The notes below the pieces were generated by a model. That model was not told the DNA's origin. It searched no databases and was given only the letters and a program-made list of their open reading frames with translations. From Bacteroides fragilis NCTC 9343 (lineage in GTDB: Bacteria; Bacteroidota; Bacteroidia; Bacteroidales; Bacteroidaceae): a stretch of 64,000 bases of DNA. This document shows, piece by piece, positions 7,840 through 16,372 of this stretch. How positions within the stretch are numbered: position 1 is the first letter of the stretch; the number at the start of each line of letters is the position of its first letter. The DNA lies in the NCBI RefSeq assembly GCF_000025985.1, contig NC_003228.3, forward strand, positions 1,922,001-1,986,000, in the 5' to 3' direction. The translations under genes were made by a program, and so were the position numbers.

Positions 7840-8922
7840 TTATTTGATTAATTGTTCTTTCAATGCAGTTACTATTTCGTCCGGATCGGGAACAATTCCT
7901 CCCAGGCGGCCGAAATGTTCAACTTTCACTCTTCCGTTCACTGCTAAACGAACGTCTTCTACCATCTGTCCGGCATTCAGCTCGGTTACCAGCATACCTT
8001 TTACTTTATTGGCATACTCGGCAATCGCTTTCGTCGGGAACGGCCATAGAGTGATGGGGCGAAGCATACCGACTTTAATCCCCTCTTCACGGGCCAGTTC
8101 CATTGCTTTCTGGCCGATACGTGCCATTGAACCGAAAGCTACAATCAGATATTCTGCATCTTCGCAGTCAATTTCTTCAAAACGTACTTCGTTTTCTTCA
8201 ATTACTCTGTACTTTGCCTGGAAGCGGAGGTTGTTTTTCTCCATCTCTTCCGGACGCAGTTCCAACGAAGTGATGATGTTGGGCTTACGGTCTTTTGTCT
8301 TTCCGGTAGAAGCCCATGGACATTGTGCTATGACTTCCGCATCCGTACGGCGGGCTTTTGCGGGAGGAAGAACCACTTTCTCCATCATTTGTCCGATAAC
8401 ACCGTCTGCAAGGATGATGGCCGGATTACGGTATTTGAACGCAAGTTCGAAAGCGAGTCCGACAAAGTCTGCCATTTCCTGAACAGAAGCCGGAGCCAAT
8501 GCGATGAGTTTATAGTCACCGTGTCCTCCACCTTTTACAGTCTGGAAATAGTCGGCCTGGCTTGGTTGGATAGTACCCAAACCGGGGCCGCCGCGCATCA
8601 CGTTTACGATCAGACATGGAAGCTCGGCACCTGCCAGATAAGAAATACCTTCCTGTTTCAGGCTGACACCGGGACTTGATGATGAGGTCATCACCATTTT
8701 GCCGCTTCCGGCACCGCCATAAACCATATTGATAGCTGCCACTTCACTTTCCGCCTGGAGGACTACCATGCCGGTAGTTTCCCAAGGTCTCAGTTCGGCA
8801 AGAGTTTCCAACACCTCCGATTGCGGAGTAATAGGATATCCGAAGTATCCGTCGGCACCACAGCGGATGGCCGCATGGGCGATGGCTTCGTTTCCTTTCA
8901 TTAATACAACTTCTTCTGCCAT
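7840..8922 (-). CDS. 2-oxoacid:ferredoxin oxidoreductase, alpha subunit (VorB/KorA-like)
   Basis: 360 residues. The N-terminal pyrimidine-binding domain carries FGYPITPQSEVLE (27-39), the family's YPITP motif, and the transketolase-C-like domain is near the end (SMARIGQKAME, VTELNAGQMVEDV). It pairs with the beta subunit to bind thiamine diphosphate. The gene order ferredoxin-alpha-beta-gamma is that of the four-subunit enzymes; annotation pipelines often call this form VorB (3-methyl-2-oxobutanoate), but a 2-oxoglutarate role is equally plausible in Bacteroides, where such enzymes supply 2-oxoglutarate reductively. Confidence 0.88.
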   Translation of the reverse strand: MAEEVVLMKGNEAIAHAAIRCGADGYFGYPITPQSEVLETLAELRPWETTGMVVLQAESEVAAINMVYGGAGSGKMVMTSSSSPGVSLKQEGISYLAGAELPCLIVNVMRGGPGLGTIQPSQADYFQTVKGGGHGDYKLIALAPASVQEMADFVGLAFELAFKYRNPAIILADGVIGQMMEKVVLPPAKARRTDAEVIAQCPWASTGKTKDRKPNIITSLELRPEEMEKNNLRFQAKYRVIEENEVRFEEIDCEDAEYLIVAFGSMARIGQKAMELAREEGIKVGMLRPITLWPFPTKAIAEYANKVKGMLVTELNAGQMVEDVRLAVNGRVKVEHFGRLGGIVPDPDEIVTALKEQLIK

Positions 8923-8933
8923 ATTCTTTTCTT

Positions 8934-9161
8934 TTATTCTACTTTTACTTTATAAACAGAGATACATCCGTCCGGACATACGGTTGCGCATGAACTGCAT
9001 CCGTTACAGGTATCTTCAAGAATCTGCTGGGCATAATTATACCCTTTCACATTCACCTCTTTGGCGAGGGATATTACGTTGAGCGGACAAGCTACCACAC
9101 ACAGGTTGCACCCTTTGCAACGCTCTGTGTCGACTACGATTGCTCCTTTGATTTTTGCCAT
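8934..9161 (-). CDS. Ferredoxin subunit with two 4Fe-4S clusters
   Basis: 75 residues with two CxxCxxCxxxCP motifs: cysteines at 15, 18, 21, 25 and at 52, 55, 58, 62. It is the delta (electron transfer) subunit of the neighbouring 2-oxoacid:ferredoxin oxidoreductase, passing electrons from the thiamine-bound intermediate to free ferredoxin. It ends 11 bases before the alpha subunit start. Confidence 0.92.
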   Translation of the reverse strand: MAKIKGAIVVDTERCKGCNLCVVACPLNVISLAKEVNVKGYNYAQQILEDTCNGCSSCATVCPDGCISVYKVKVE

Positions 9162-9179
9162 AATCTATTTTTATTACGT

Positions 9180-9455
9180 TTATTGATTATACATATCTTT
9201 ATTGTAGAAGTTCAATATATCCATCACCATTTTGCGTGCCTGGAGAGCCGGGCTGTCGGGATTGAGTTCAATGGCGGATTGATAATTATTGAGGGCTTTT
9301 TGCCAGTCTCCTAACTTGCGGTAAGCATTTCCCATCAGATAGTAAGCTTCGTCTTTACCGACGGGTTCAGTCTGGAGAAATTCTTCAAGTGCTTGAAGCG
9401 CATTTTCTATATCTCCTTGATTGATAAGCTCTTTGATGGTTTTCAGTTGATCCAT
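9180..9455 (-). CDS. Small tetratricopeptide-repeat protein
   Basis: 91 residues containing about two TPR units (NALQALEEFLQTEP; AYYLMGNAYRKLGDWQKALN; YQSAIELNPDSPALQ). TPR helices are protein-binding scaffolds. No signal peptide, so cytoplasmic. It is the first gene of the oxidoreductase operon, 18 bases ahead of the ferredoxin subunit, and could help complex assembly; this is inference from position only. Confidence 0.8.
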   Translation of the reverse strand: MDQLKTIKELINQGDIENALQALEEFLQTEPVGKDEAYYLMGNAYRKLGDWQKALNNYQSAIELNPDSPALQARKMVMDILNFYNKDMYNQ

Positions 9456-9484
9456 ATCTTTTGATTTTCCGGATTATTGAGTCA

Positions 9485-9492
9485 CAAAGATA
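9485..9492 (-). promoter_or_regulatory. -7 promoter element of the oxidoreductase operon
   Basis: TATCTTTG on the minus strand, 30 bases before the TPR gene start, matches TAnnTTTG. No -33 TTTG at the expected distance was found. Confidence 0.5.
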
Positions 9493-9647
9493 GCTTTTTA
9501 TCTTTTAACCTGTTCATCTCTACTGTGAAAAATAGGAAAACAGAAAAAAATAGAGGGGGGAAATAAAATAGGTATTTGTCAATCTGGTACTGTTCTGAGG
9601 ATGAATAGAGGCTATTGTATCCTTCCCGGGCATTTGCGAGGGGGCTA

Positions 9648-9705
9648 TAAAAAGGGGAGTGTATCAAAAGTTCGCTAATTTGCAGTGAACCCTTGATACA
9701 CTCCC
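9648..9705 (-). terminator. Terminator after rpiB
   Basis: Minus strand: GGGAGTGTATCAA, a 25-base loop (itself with a short GTTC/GAAC helix), TTGATACACTCCC, then CTTTTTAT. The 13-bp arms are at 9693-9705 and 9655-9667. It closes the tkt-rpiB unit. The stretch between it and the promoter at 9485 (9493-9647) shows no gene. Confidence 0.75.
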
Positions 9706-9764
9706 ATGTTGTTATTAAAGTCAGTCTTCTATCGATGTGATATGGAGGTCGATAGGGGAGACTC

Positions 9765-10199
9765 TCACTTTACAGGAATTTTATCAATGCGTTTCTGGTG
9801 GCGTCCGCCTTCAAACTCTGTCGAGAAAAATTCCGTCATAATCATATCCGCCTCTTCCGTGCTGATATAACGGCCGGGCATAACCAATACGTTGGCATCG
9901 TTGTGCAGGCGTGCCATGTGTGCGATTTCTGCTGTCCAGCAGAGTGCGGCACGAATACCCTGATGTTTGTTTAATGTCATGCTGATACCATTACCGCTAC
10001 CACAGATGGCAATTCCCGGATAGCATTCGCTGGCTTCAACAGCCAGTGCCAATGGATGGGCAAAATCGGGATAGTCACAGCTGTCTGTCGAGTAAGTTCC
10101 GAAGTCTTTGTATTCCCAACCTTTTGCTTCCAGCCAGCCCCTTACGTATTCTTTCAATTCGAAACCGGCGTGGTCGCAACAAATTCCAATTTTCTTCAT
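9765..10199 (-). CDS. rpiB: Ribose-5-phosphate isomerase B
   Basis: 144 residues, the usual RpiB length. The family motifs are present: CCDHAGFELK (7-16), with the Asp-His pair, the catalytic cysteine in AICGSGNGIS (C66), and HNDANVLVMPGR near the end. It interconverts ribose 5-phosphate and ribulose 5-phosphate in the pentose phosphate pathway, working with the transketolase encoded just upstream on the same strand. An 83-base gap containing a hairpin separates the two genes. Confidence 0.95.
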   Translation of the reverse strand: MKKIGICCDHAGFELKEYVRGWLEAKGWEYKDFGTYSTDSCDYPDFAHPLALAVEASECYPGIAICGSGNGISMTLNKHQGIRAALCWTAEIAHMARLHNDANVLVMPGRYISTEEADMIMTEFFSTEFEGGRHQKRIDKIPVK

Positions 10200-10225
10200 G
10201 TCCTTTTTAATGTGCTAATATAATG

Positions 10226-10271
10226 AATGTGCTAATGCACTGATCCTGCCGGATTAGCGCATTAGCACATT
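10226..10271. repeat. Hairpin between transketolase and rpiB (TGTGCTAA word dyad)
   Basis: AATGTGCTAATGC (10226-10238) pairs with GCATTAGCACATT (10259-10271), 13 bp with a 20-base loop; another copy of TGTGCTAAT is at 10211. It lies in the tkt-rpiB gap. There is no T-tract, so it may be a processing or stability element rather than a terminator. Confidence 0.6.
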
Positions 10272-10281
10272 TAATGATTGA

Positions 10282-12291
10282 TCAGAGCATTGCTTTTACC
10301 TGATTGTATACGTTTTCTGCGGTGAATCCCAGTTTCTCATCCAGCACTTTGTAGGGTGCCGAGAAACCAAATGATTCAAGACCGAACACTTTACCGTTGG
10401 AACCTACCAAACCTTCAAGATTCACCGGAAGTCCGGCTGTCAGACCAAAGATTTTGGCTCCTGCAGGAAGTATGGATTCTTGATACTCTTTGCTTTGATT
10501 ACGGAATAACCCTTCGGACGGAGCGGAAACAATACGTACTTTCACACCTTCTTTGCGCAGAAGTTCGGCACCGGCCACCAGCGTTGAAACTTCCGAACCC
10601 GAAGCTACTAGGATCACATCCGGGTTTTCATCGGCGTCGGCAATGATATAAGCACCTTTTGCAGCTTGTGAATAATCGGTTCCTGCGGGCAGGTTAACGA
10701 TATTCTGACGTGAAAGGATCAGTGCTGTAGGAGTCGACATGTTTTCCATTGCAAGTTTCCACGCAATGGTTGTCTCTTCCACATCCGCCGGGCGAAGTAC
10801 CAACATAGAGTTGTGTCCTTTGTGGTTCTTCAGTTTTTCAAGCAGGCGTACTTGTGCTTCTTGTTCTACCGGTTCGTGAGTAGGTCCGTCTTCTCCTACA
10901 CGGAACGCATCATGAGTCCAGATGAATTTTACCGGTTGCTCCATCAGGGCAGCCATACGCAGGGCCGGTTTCATGTAGTCTGAGAACACAAAGAATGTGC
11001 CGCATGCAGCAATGATACCTCCGTGCAGAGACATACCGATACAAATACAAGCCATACTTAACTCTGAAACTCCTGCTTGAAGGAAAGCGCCGCTGAAATC
11101 TCCTTTTTTGAATGCGTGCGTCTTTTTCAGGAATCCGTCTGTCTTGTCTGAGTTAGACAGGTCGGCTGATGAAACGATCATATTTTCTACCTGAGTGGCC
11201 AATGCTCCTAATACGGTTGCAGATCCGGCACGGGTTGCGCCGCCGGCTTTCTGTTCAATGGCATCCCAGTTTACTTTCGGGGCTTTTCCAGAGAAGAATT
11301 CGGCCAGTTTAGCTGCCTTTTCAGGGTTTGCTTTTGCCCATTCTGCTTTTGCTGCATATTTGTCAGCAACAATCTTCTTCAGTTCTTCCGCACGTTTGGC
11401 ATACAGTTCGGCTACTTCGGGGAAAATGGTGAATGGATTCTCCGGATTTCCACCCAGGTTCTTGATTGTATTCACATATGCGTCTCCGCCCAATGGTGCG
11501 CCGTGTGTCGCGCAGTCGGCTTCATAGCTGCTTCCATCGGCCCGGCGTGCTCCTTTACCCATGGTCGTTTTACCGATGATCAGGGTCGGACGGTTCTTTT
11601 CAGCTTTGGCTTCAGTCAGAGCTTTGCGTATCTCGTCAGGATCGTTACCGTTGATTGTGATTACTTTCCAGTCCCATGCTTCATATTTCATGGCTACGTT
11701 TTCCGTTGTTACATCTTCTGTGTTGGTAGAAAGCTGTACGTCGTTTGAATCGTAGAACATGATCAGGTTGTCCAGTCCGAGTGTACCGGCAATGCGGCCG
11801 GCACCCTGAGAGATTTCTTCCTGGATACCTCCATCGGATATATATGCGTAAATAGTCTGGTTCATTACTTCGCCAAAGCGGGCTTTCAGGAATTTGGCTG
11901 CAATGGCTGCGCCTACTGCATAAGTGTGTCCCTGTCCCAGCGGGCCGGAAGTATTTTCAACGCCACGGTCTACATTCACTTCAGGGTGTCCCGGAGTAGG
12001 GCTGCCCCACTGACGGAATTGCTTTAATTCGTCCAATGTATATTTTCCGGTGAAAGCCAATACGGAATAAAGCATCGGTGACATGTGTCCCGGGTCGAGG
12101 AAAAAGCGGTCGCGACCTTCCCAGCGTGGGTTTTGCGGATCGTATACCAAAAACTCAGAGAAGAGTACGTTCACAAAATCAGCACCGCCCATGGCGCCTC
12201 CGGGGTGTCCCGAATTGGCTTTTTCCACCATCGACGCAGCTAATATGCGGATATTATCAGCCGCACGATTCATAAGTTTACTATCGTTCAT
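10282..12291 (-). CDS. tkt: Transketolase
   Basis: 669 residues, full length. The N-terminal thiamine diphosphate domain has SGHPGGAMGGADF (27-39), GPLGQGHTYAVGAA, and SDGGIQEEI with the downstream MFYDSNDVQLS (the GDG-N type motif, with S replacing G at the first position). The pyrimidine domain includes DAFRVGEDGPTHEPVEQ and the C-terminal domain LVASGSEVSTLVAGAELL. It moves two-carbon units between sugar phosphates in the pentose phosphate pathway. The gene probably forms a transcript with rpiB. Confidence 0.96.
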   Translation of the reverse strand: MNDSKLMNRAADNIRILAASMVEKANSGHPGGAMGGADFVNVLFSEFLVYDPQNPRWEGRDRFFLDPGHMSPMLYSVLAFTGKYTLDELKQFRQWGSPTPGHPEVNVDRGVENTSGPLGQGHTYAVGAAIAAKFLKARFGEVMNQTIYAYISDGGIQEEISQGAGRIAGTLGLDNLIMFYDSNDVQLSTNTEDVTTENVAMKYEAWDWKVITINGNDPDEIRKALTEAKAEKNRPTLIIGKTTMGKGARRADGSSYEADCATHGAPLGGDAYVNTIKNLGGNPENPFTIFPEVAELYAKRAEELKKIVADKYAAKAEWAKANPEKAAKLAEFFSGKAPKVNWDAIEQKAGGATRAGSATVLGALATQVENMIVSSADLSNSDKTDGFLKKTHAFKKGDFSGAFLQAGVSELSMACICIGMSLHGGIIAACGTFFVFSDYMKPALRMAALMEQPVKFIWTHDAFRVGEDGPTHEPVEQEAQVRLLEKLKNHKGHNSMLVLRPADVEETTIAWKLAMENMSTPTALILSRQNIVNLPAGTDYSQAAKGAYIIADADENPDVILVASGSEVSTLVAGAELLRKEGVKVRIVSAPSEGLFRNQSKEYQESILPAGAKIFGLTAGLPVNLEGLVGSNGKVFGLESFGFSAPYKVLDEKLGFTAENVYNQVKAML

Positions 12292-12326
12292 ATCTATTGA
12301 TTAATTTAGTTTTTTCAGATTTTTCG

Positions 12327-12334
12327 CAAAGATA
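12327..12334 (-). promoter_or_regulatory. -7 promoter element, transketolase
   Basis: TATCTTTG on the minus strand about 35 bases before the tkt start codon. No clear -33 element. Confidence 0.45.
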
Positions 12335-12383
12335 ACCTTTTAGTGGGACTTATCTACCATAAAAAGATAGCTTTTTTACATAA

Positions 12384-12418
12384 CAAAAAGAAAGGCACAT
12401 CTGTTTAGGATGTGCCTT
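12384..12418 (-). terminator. Terminator of the galactose operon
   Basis: Minus strand: AAGGCACAT (12418-12410), loop, ATGTGCCTT (12400-12392), then TCTTTTTGTT. It follows the galK stop codon by about 27 bases and precedes the tkt promoter. Confidence 0.8.
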
Positions 12419-12445
12419 GTCTTCTGAATATTAGTTTTTGAATCT

Positions 12446-13600
12446 TTATACCAGTCTTCTTGAACCGTCACTGATAACTACATCATATACTTTCGGGCTT
12501 CTGCCGAATTTAGCTTTGAATGATTCTTTAGCTTTCTCGATGAAGTTGTCATACAATTCGTCTTTCACCAGGTTGATAGTACAACCGCCGAAGCCGCCGC
12601 CCATAACGCGTGAACCGGTTACGCCACACTCTTTAGCGCAGTCGTTCAGGAAGTCGAGTTCTTCGCAGCTTACTTCGTAAAGTTTGCTCATGCCATGATG
12701 AGTTTCGTACATTTTCTGACCTACCGTTTCGTAATCTCCTCTTTCCAGGGCATCACATACATCGAGTACACGCTGAATTTCTTCGATTACGTATTCGGCA
12801 CGCATGTAATCTTCTTCACTGATATCAGCTTTTGCCTCTGCCAGCATATCCATTGTACAGTCACGCAGGAATTCTACATGTGGATGTTTTTTCTGGATGG
12901 CAGCCACAGCAGCCTCGCAGCTCTGACGACGTTTGTTGTATGCCGATGAAGCCAATTCGTGTTTAACGACCGAATCCAGCAATACCAGACGATAACCTTC
13001 CGGTTTGAACGGGAAGTACTGGTATTCCAAAGAGCGGCAATCCAAACGAATCAGGCTACCTTCTTTACCGAATACAGAAGCGAACTGGTCCATAATACCA
13101 CAGTTCACACCGCAATAGTTGTGTTCTGTAGCCTGACCGATTTTAGCTAATTCGAATTTGTCTATTTTGTTTTCACCAAACAGGTCATTCAGCGCAAAGG
13201 CATAAGTACTTTCCAAAGCAGCCGATGAAGACATTCCGGCACCCAATGGCACATCTCCGGAGAAAGCGGTATTGAATCCTTTCACGTCAACGCCACGTTT
13301 GATCATTTCGCGGCACACACCGAATATATATCTTGCCCAGCTGGCGCGTGGAGCATCTTCTTCGTTCAATCCGAAAGTTACATAATCTTTCAGGTCGATA
13401 GAGTAAGCGTTTACTTTATCTGTGCCGTTAGGCTTGATTTCGGCGATCATACCTTTATCGATAGCTCCCGGGAAAACAAATCCGCCATTGTAGTCGGTGT
13501 GCTCACCAATTAGGTTGATACGGCCCGGAGAGGCATATACAAATCCTGTAGTTCCATCAAAATGTTTGATGAAGCGACTTCTTACGTGTTCTATATCCAT
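12446..13600 (-). CDS. galK: Galactokinase
   Basis: 384 residues of the GHMP kinase family. The galactokinase signature GRINLIGEHTDYNGG (27-41) is intact, as are the phosphate loop GDVPLGAGMSSSAALE (about 125-140) and the C-terminal motif GGGFGGCTINLV. It phosphorylates galactose to galactose 1-phosphate, the first committed step of the Leloir pathway. It is the third gene of a unit with the sugar permease and aldose 1-epimerase, 35 bases after the permease. Confidence 0.96.
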   Translation of the reverse strand: MDIEHVRSRFIKHFDGTTGFVYASPGRINLIGEHTDYNGGFVFPGAIDKGMIAEIKPNGTDKVNAYSIDLKDYVTFGLNEEDAPRASWARYIFGVCREMIKRGVDVKGFNTAFSGDVPLGAGMSSSAALESTYAFALNDLFGENKIDKFELAKIGQATEHNYCGVNCGIMDQFASVFGKEGSLIRLDCRSLEYQYFPFKPEGYRLVLLDSVVKHELASSAYNKRRQSCEAAVAAIQKKHPHVEFLRDCTMDMLAEAKADISEEDYMRAEYVIEEIQRVLDVCDALERGDYETVGQKMYETHHGMSKLYEVSCEELDFLNDCAKECGVTGSRVMGGGFGGCTINLVKDELYDNFIEKAKESFKAKFGRSPKVYDVVISDGSRRLV

Positions 13601-13635
13601 GATCGTTTTGGTATTAAAAAGTTATTATTTAAGTT

Positions 13636-14961
13636 TTATTCAACAGGAATATCCTTATTTACATTCTTGCAACCTACAAGTGCATAGTACAGCATGTATG
13701 CTACGGCAGCGAAGATTACCCAGTAACTTGCAATGTAGCTGCTGGTCACGTCGGCTACTGCACCCTGAATCAACGGCAGGATACCACCACCGCAAACCAT
13801 TACCATGAAGATACCGGAAGCCATTGCCGTATATTTACCCAGTCCTTCTACTGCAAGGTTGAAGATACCACCCCACATGATAGATGTACAGAGTCCGCAA
13901 AGTGCGAAGAACATGATTCCTACAGGTACTGTTTCCATACCGAAACCGATGCTGGCACCTCCTTTAAATACAGGCATAGCTACTGTTGTTGCGCTGGGGG
14001 CAAACATACCGATCAGCAAGAAGATCAAAGCCAGTGAAGAAACGACTGTCAACTGAGTTTTACTTGAGAATTTAGCTCCCAAAGCGCCACCGCACAGACG
14101 ACCGATCATCATCAGGAACCAGTAAGTACCTACGATTGAACCTGCCATAGCTGTATCCATACCGAAACCTTTGGCACCGGCTGCATCAGGTGAAGTAGTC
14201 AGGAACAGGTTGATAAAGTTAGGAATACCTACTTCCACACCTACGTATACGAAAATGGCAACTGTTCCCAAAACGAAGTGACGGAATGAAAGCGGGCTGT
14301 GAGTGTCTTTTACTTTATGATCACTGGCGCTTTCTTTGTGAGGTTCGGGGATGTCCATGATAGCCAACACGATGAATACGACAGCAAAGATACCCATAGC
14401 AATGAACAATGCCGGATTAGCGTCACTGATACGTGTGTCCTGGCTGATAGTACCGATCAGGTAACCACCCAATACCGGAACGATTGTAGCTGAAATAGAG
14501 TTCAGAGAACCACCGAACTGAATTAATTGATTACCTTTCTTACCGCCACCTGCAAGTGTATTCAGCAATGGGTTTACTACTGCATTCAACATACACATAG
14601 AGAAACCTGAAACAAAAGCACCTGTCAGATAGATCCAAAATACAGTCAGTTCACCGGGCTGGTAGTCCATCTGTCCCGAAAGCACCTGAATGCCGACTCC
14701 GATAAATCCTACTGCTACGGCAGTAAGGGCTGTCTTTTTGTAACCGATTCTTTTGAGCATCATACCTGCCGGGAGTCCCATAAAGGCATAAGCTATGAAG
14801 TTGGCTGCATTACCCAGCTGCGTCATCCAGTTGGCAGCCTGGAATTGCTCTTTTACAATAAGTCCGAGCGGGTTAGTAAGTCCTGTTACGAATGAAATCA
14901 TTGCAAAAAGCGCAAACATCATTGCAATAGGCAACACATAATTCTTTTTTTGTTGTGTCAT
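13636..14961 (-). CDS. Major facilitator sugar permease (FucP/glucose-galactose type)
   Basis: 441 residues with about twelve membrane spans. The N-terminal half has the FucP-like features FVTGLTNPLG and FMGLPAGMMLKRIGYKK, and NAVVNPLLNTLAGGGKKGNQL is a typical FucP-family loop. These carriers import sugars with protons. Lying between galM and galK, galactose or glucose/galactose is the probable substrate. The C-terminal span (YWVIFAAVAYMLYYALVG) ends in a short cytoplasmic tail. Confidence 0.9.
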   Translation of the reverse strand: MTQQKKNYVLPIAMMFALFAMISFVTGLTNPLGLIVKEQFQAANWMTQLGNAANFIAYAFMGLPAGMMLKRIGYKKTALTAVAVGFIGVGIQVLSGQMDYQPGELTVFWIYLTGAFVSGFSMCMLNAVVNPLLNTLAGGGKKGNQLIQFGGSLNSISATIVPVLGGYLIGTISQDTRISDANPALFIAMGIFAVVFIVLAIMDIPEPHKESASDHKVKDTHSPLSFRHFVLGTVAIFVYVGVEVGIPNFINLFLTTSPDAAGAKGFGMDTAMAGSIVGTYWFLMMIGRLCGGALGAKFSSKTQLTVVSSLALIFLLIGMFAPSATTVAMPVFKGGASIGFGMETVPVGIMFFALCGLCTSIMWGGIFNLAVEGLGKYTAMASGIFMVMVCGGGILPLIQGAVADVTSSYIASYWVIFAAVAYMLYYALVGCKNVNKDIPVE

Positions 14962-15011
14962 GGTTTTTAAAAAGTTGTTAGTTATAAAAATGAGGTTAGT
15001 TATTTCCTTAT

Positions 15012-16109
15012 TTATTTTTCAACTCCGAATTTATAGATGGTTACCTGCTGGTATTCATCGCCCGGCAGTAAAGTAGCCGACGGGAAGTGTGCTTTATTCG
15101 GTGTGTCGGGGAAGCATTGAGCTTCGAAGCAGATAGCGCTTCGTGCGGGGAAAGTAGCTCCGTTTGTTCCTTCGAAGCCGCCCAGCCAGTTGCCTGTGTA
15201 TAATTGTACGCCGGCTTCTGTGGTATATACCTCCATGATGCGTCCGCTGTTGGGCTCTTTGCAGGTAGCTGCCAGGTCGAGAGAACCTGTTTCTGCCTTG
15301 TTCAATACATAGCAATGGTCATAGCCGGCACCGTATATAAGTTGCTGGAATTTGTCATTGATTCGTTCGCCAACAGTATGTGGGGTACGGAAATCCATCG
15401 GAGTTCCTTCCACTTTGGCTATTTCTCCTGTCGGGATGGATACTTCATCGATCGGAGTATAAAAATCTGCGTTGATTGTGACGATGTTATTTTCTACAGT
15501 CGGAGTAGGATTGGCTGTTCCTGCCAGGTTGAAGAAACCGTGATTGGTCAGGTTTACGACTGTTGCTTTGTCTGTAGTGGCACGGTATTCGATGACAATC
15601 GCATTCTCTTCTTCTTCAAGGCGATAAGTCATTTCAACTTCCAGATTACCGGGGAAGCCCTCTTCTCCGTCAGCGGAAGTATAGTTGAATCGGATCACCC
15701 CTTCTTCAAGTTGCTCGGCATCCCATACTCTGGCGTGAAATCCGGTGGGGCCACCATGAAGTGAGTTGGGACCGTTGTTGATCGTGAGACTATGTTCTTC
15801 GCCATACAGGGTGAATTTACCTTTGGCGATGCGATTGCCATAACGTCCGATAGTGGTACTTAAGAAAGGTTCCGGTCCGTGCATCAGTGCATCCAGTGTA
15901 CCATAGCTGAGTACAACATTGGCATATTTTCCGTCTTTATCCGGAACCATGATAGATAGAATGGCGCATCCGTAGTTTGTTACGGCAACTTCCATTCCTT
16001 TCTTGTTTTTGAGGATAAACAAATCGGTTTTCTTATCGTTTATATCCTTTTGAAAATCTTTCCGGCTGAGCCCTGACCGATTTCCTTCAGTTGGGAATGT
16101 GTTAATCAT
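15012..16109 (-). CDS. galM: Aldose 1-epimerase (mutarotase)
   Basis: About 365 residues from the ATG at 16109; a reading from 16136 adds nine residues (MQEILIIPD) and cannot be ruled out. Motifs of the galactose mutarotase family: GRYGNRIAKGKF, NLTNHGFFNLAG with the catalytic histidine, GYDHCYVL, and ICFEAQCFPDTPN with the catalytic glutamate. It interconverts the alpha and beta anomers of galactose so that GalK receives its preferred form. It is the first gene of the galM-permease-galK unit, divergent from manA. Confidence 0.93.
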   Translation of the reverse strand: MINTFPTEGNRSGLSRKDFQKDINDKKTDLFILKNKKGMEVAVTNYGCAILSIMVPDKDGKYANVVLSYGTLDALMHGPEPFLSTTIGRYGNRIAKGKFTLYGEEHSLTINNGPNSLHGGPTGFHARVWDAEQLEEGVIRFNYTSADGEEGFPGNLEVEMTYRLEEEENAIVIEYRATTDKATVVNLTNHGFFNLAGTANPTPTVENNIVTINADFYTPIDEVSIPTGEIAKVEGTPMDFRTPHTVGERINDKFQQLIYGAGYDHCYVLNKAETGSLDLAATCKEPNSGRIMEVYTTEAGVQLYTGNWLGGFEGTNGATFPARSAICFEAQCFPDTPNKAHFPSATLLPGDEYQQVTIYKFGVEK

Positions 16110-16281
16110 GTCTGGTATTATTAAAATTTCTTGCAAATAAAGGGAAATTCTTTCGTTCTCCCAAATTATTCTTTGTAAATCTGTTCGGCGATTTAGGAAA
16201 GTTTAGCGTTTTCCGTGAAAGCATCCTAAGTTGTAATGCGAAGATAAAAAATTCATGTTAGTTTTAATTAAAAGCCCGGAT

Positions 16282-16314
16282 TTTGTGTATTATTTGATAT
16301 TTTTCGTATGTTTG
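16282..16314 (+). promoter_or_regulatory. Promoter of manA
   Basis: TTTG at 16282-16285, 21 bases, then TATGTTTG at 16307-16314 (TAnnTTTG). The start codon is about 58 bases downstream. The spacing is two bases longer than the usual 19. Confidence 0.5.
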
Positions 16315-16372
16315 TCCCTTGATTGTTAAAATCATGAGTTTTTAATCTAAGTTTATAACAAGAAAAACAAAA

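Noticed and set aside
9482..9667. Minus-strand frame of 61 codons between the TPR gene and rpiB.
   Set aside because: It starts inside the rpiB terminator hairpin and ends across the operon promoter; product shows no family features.
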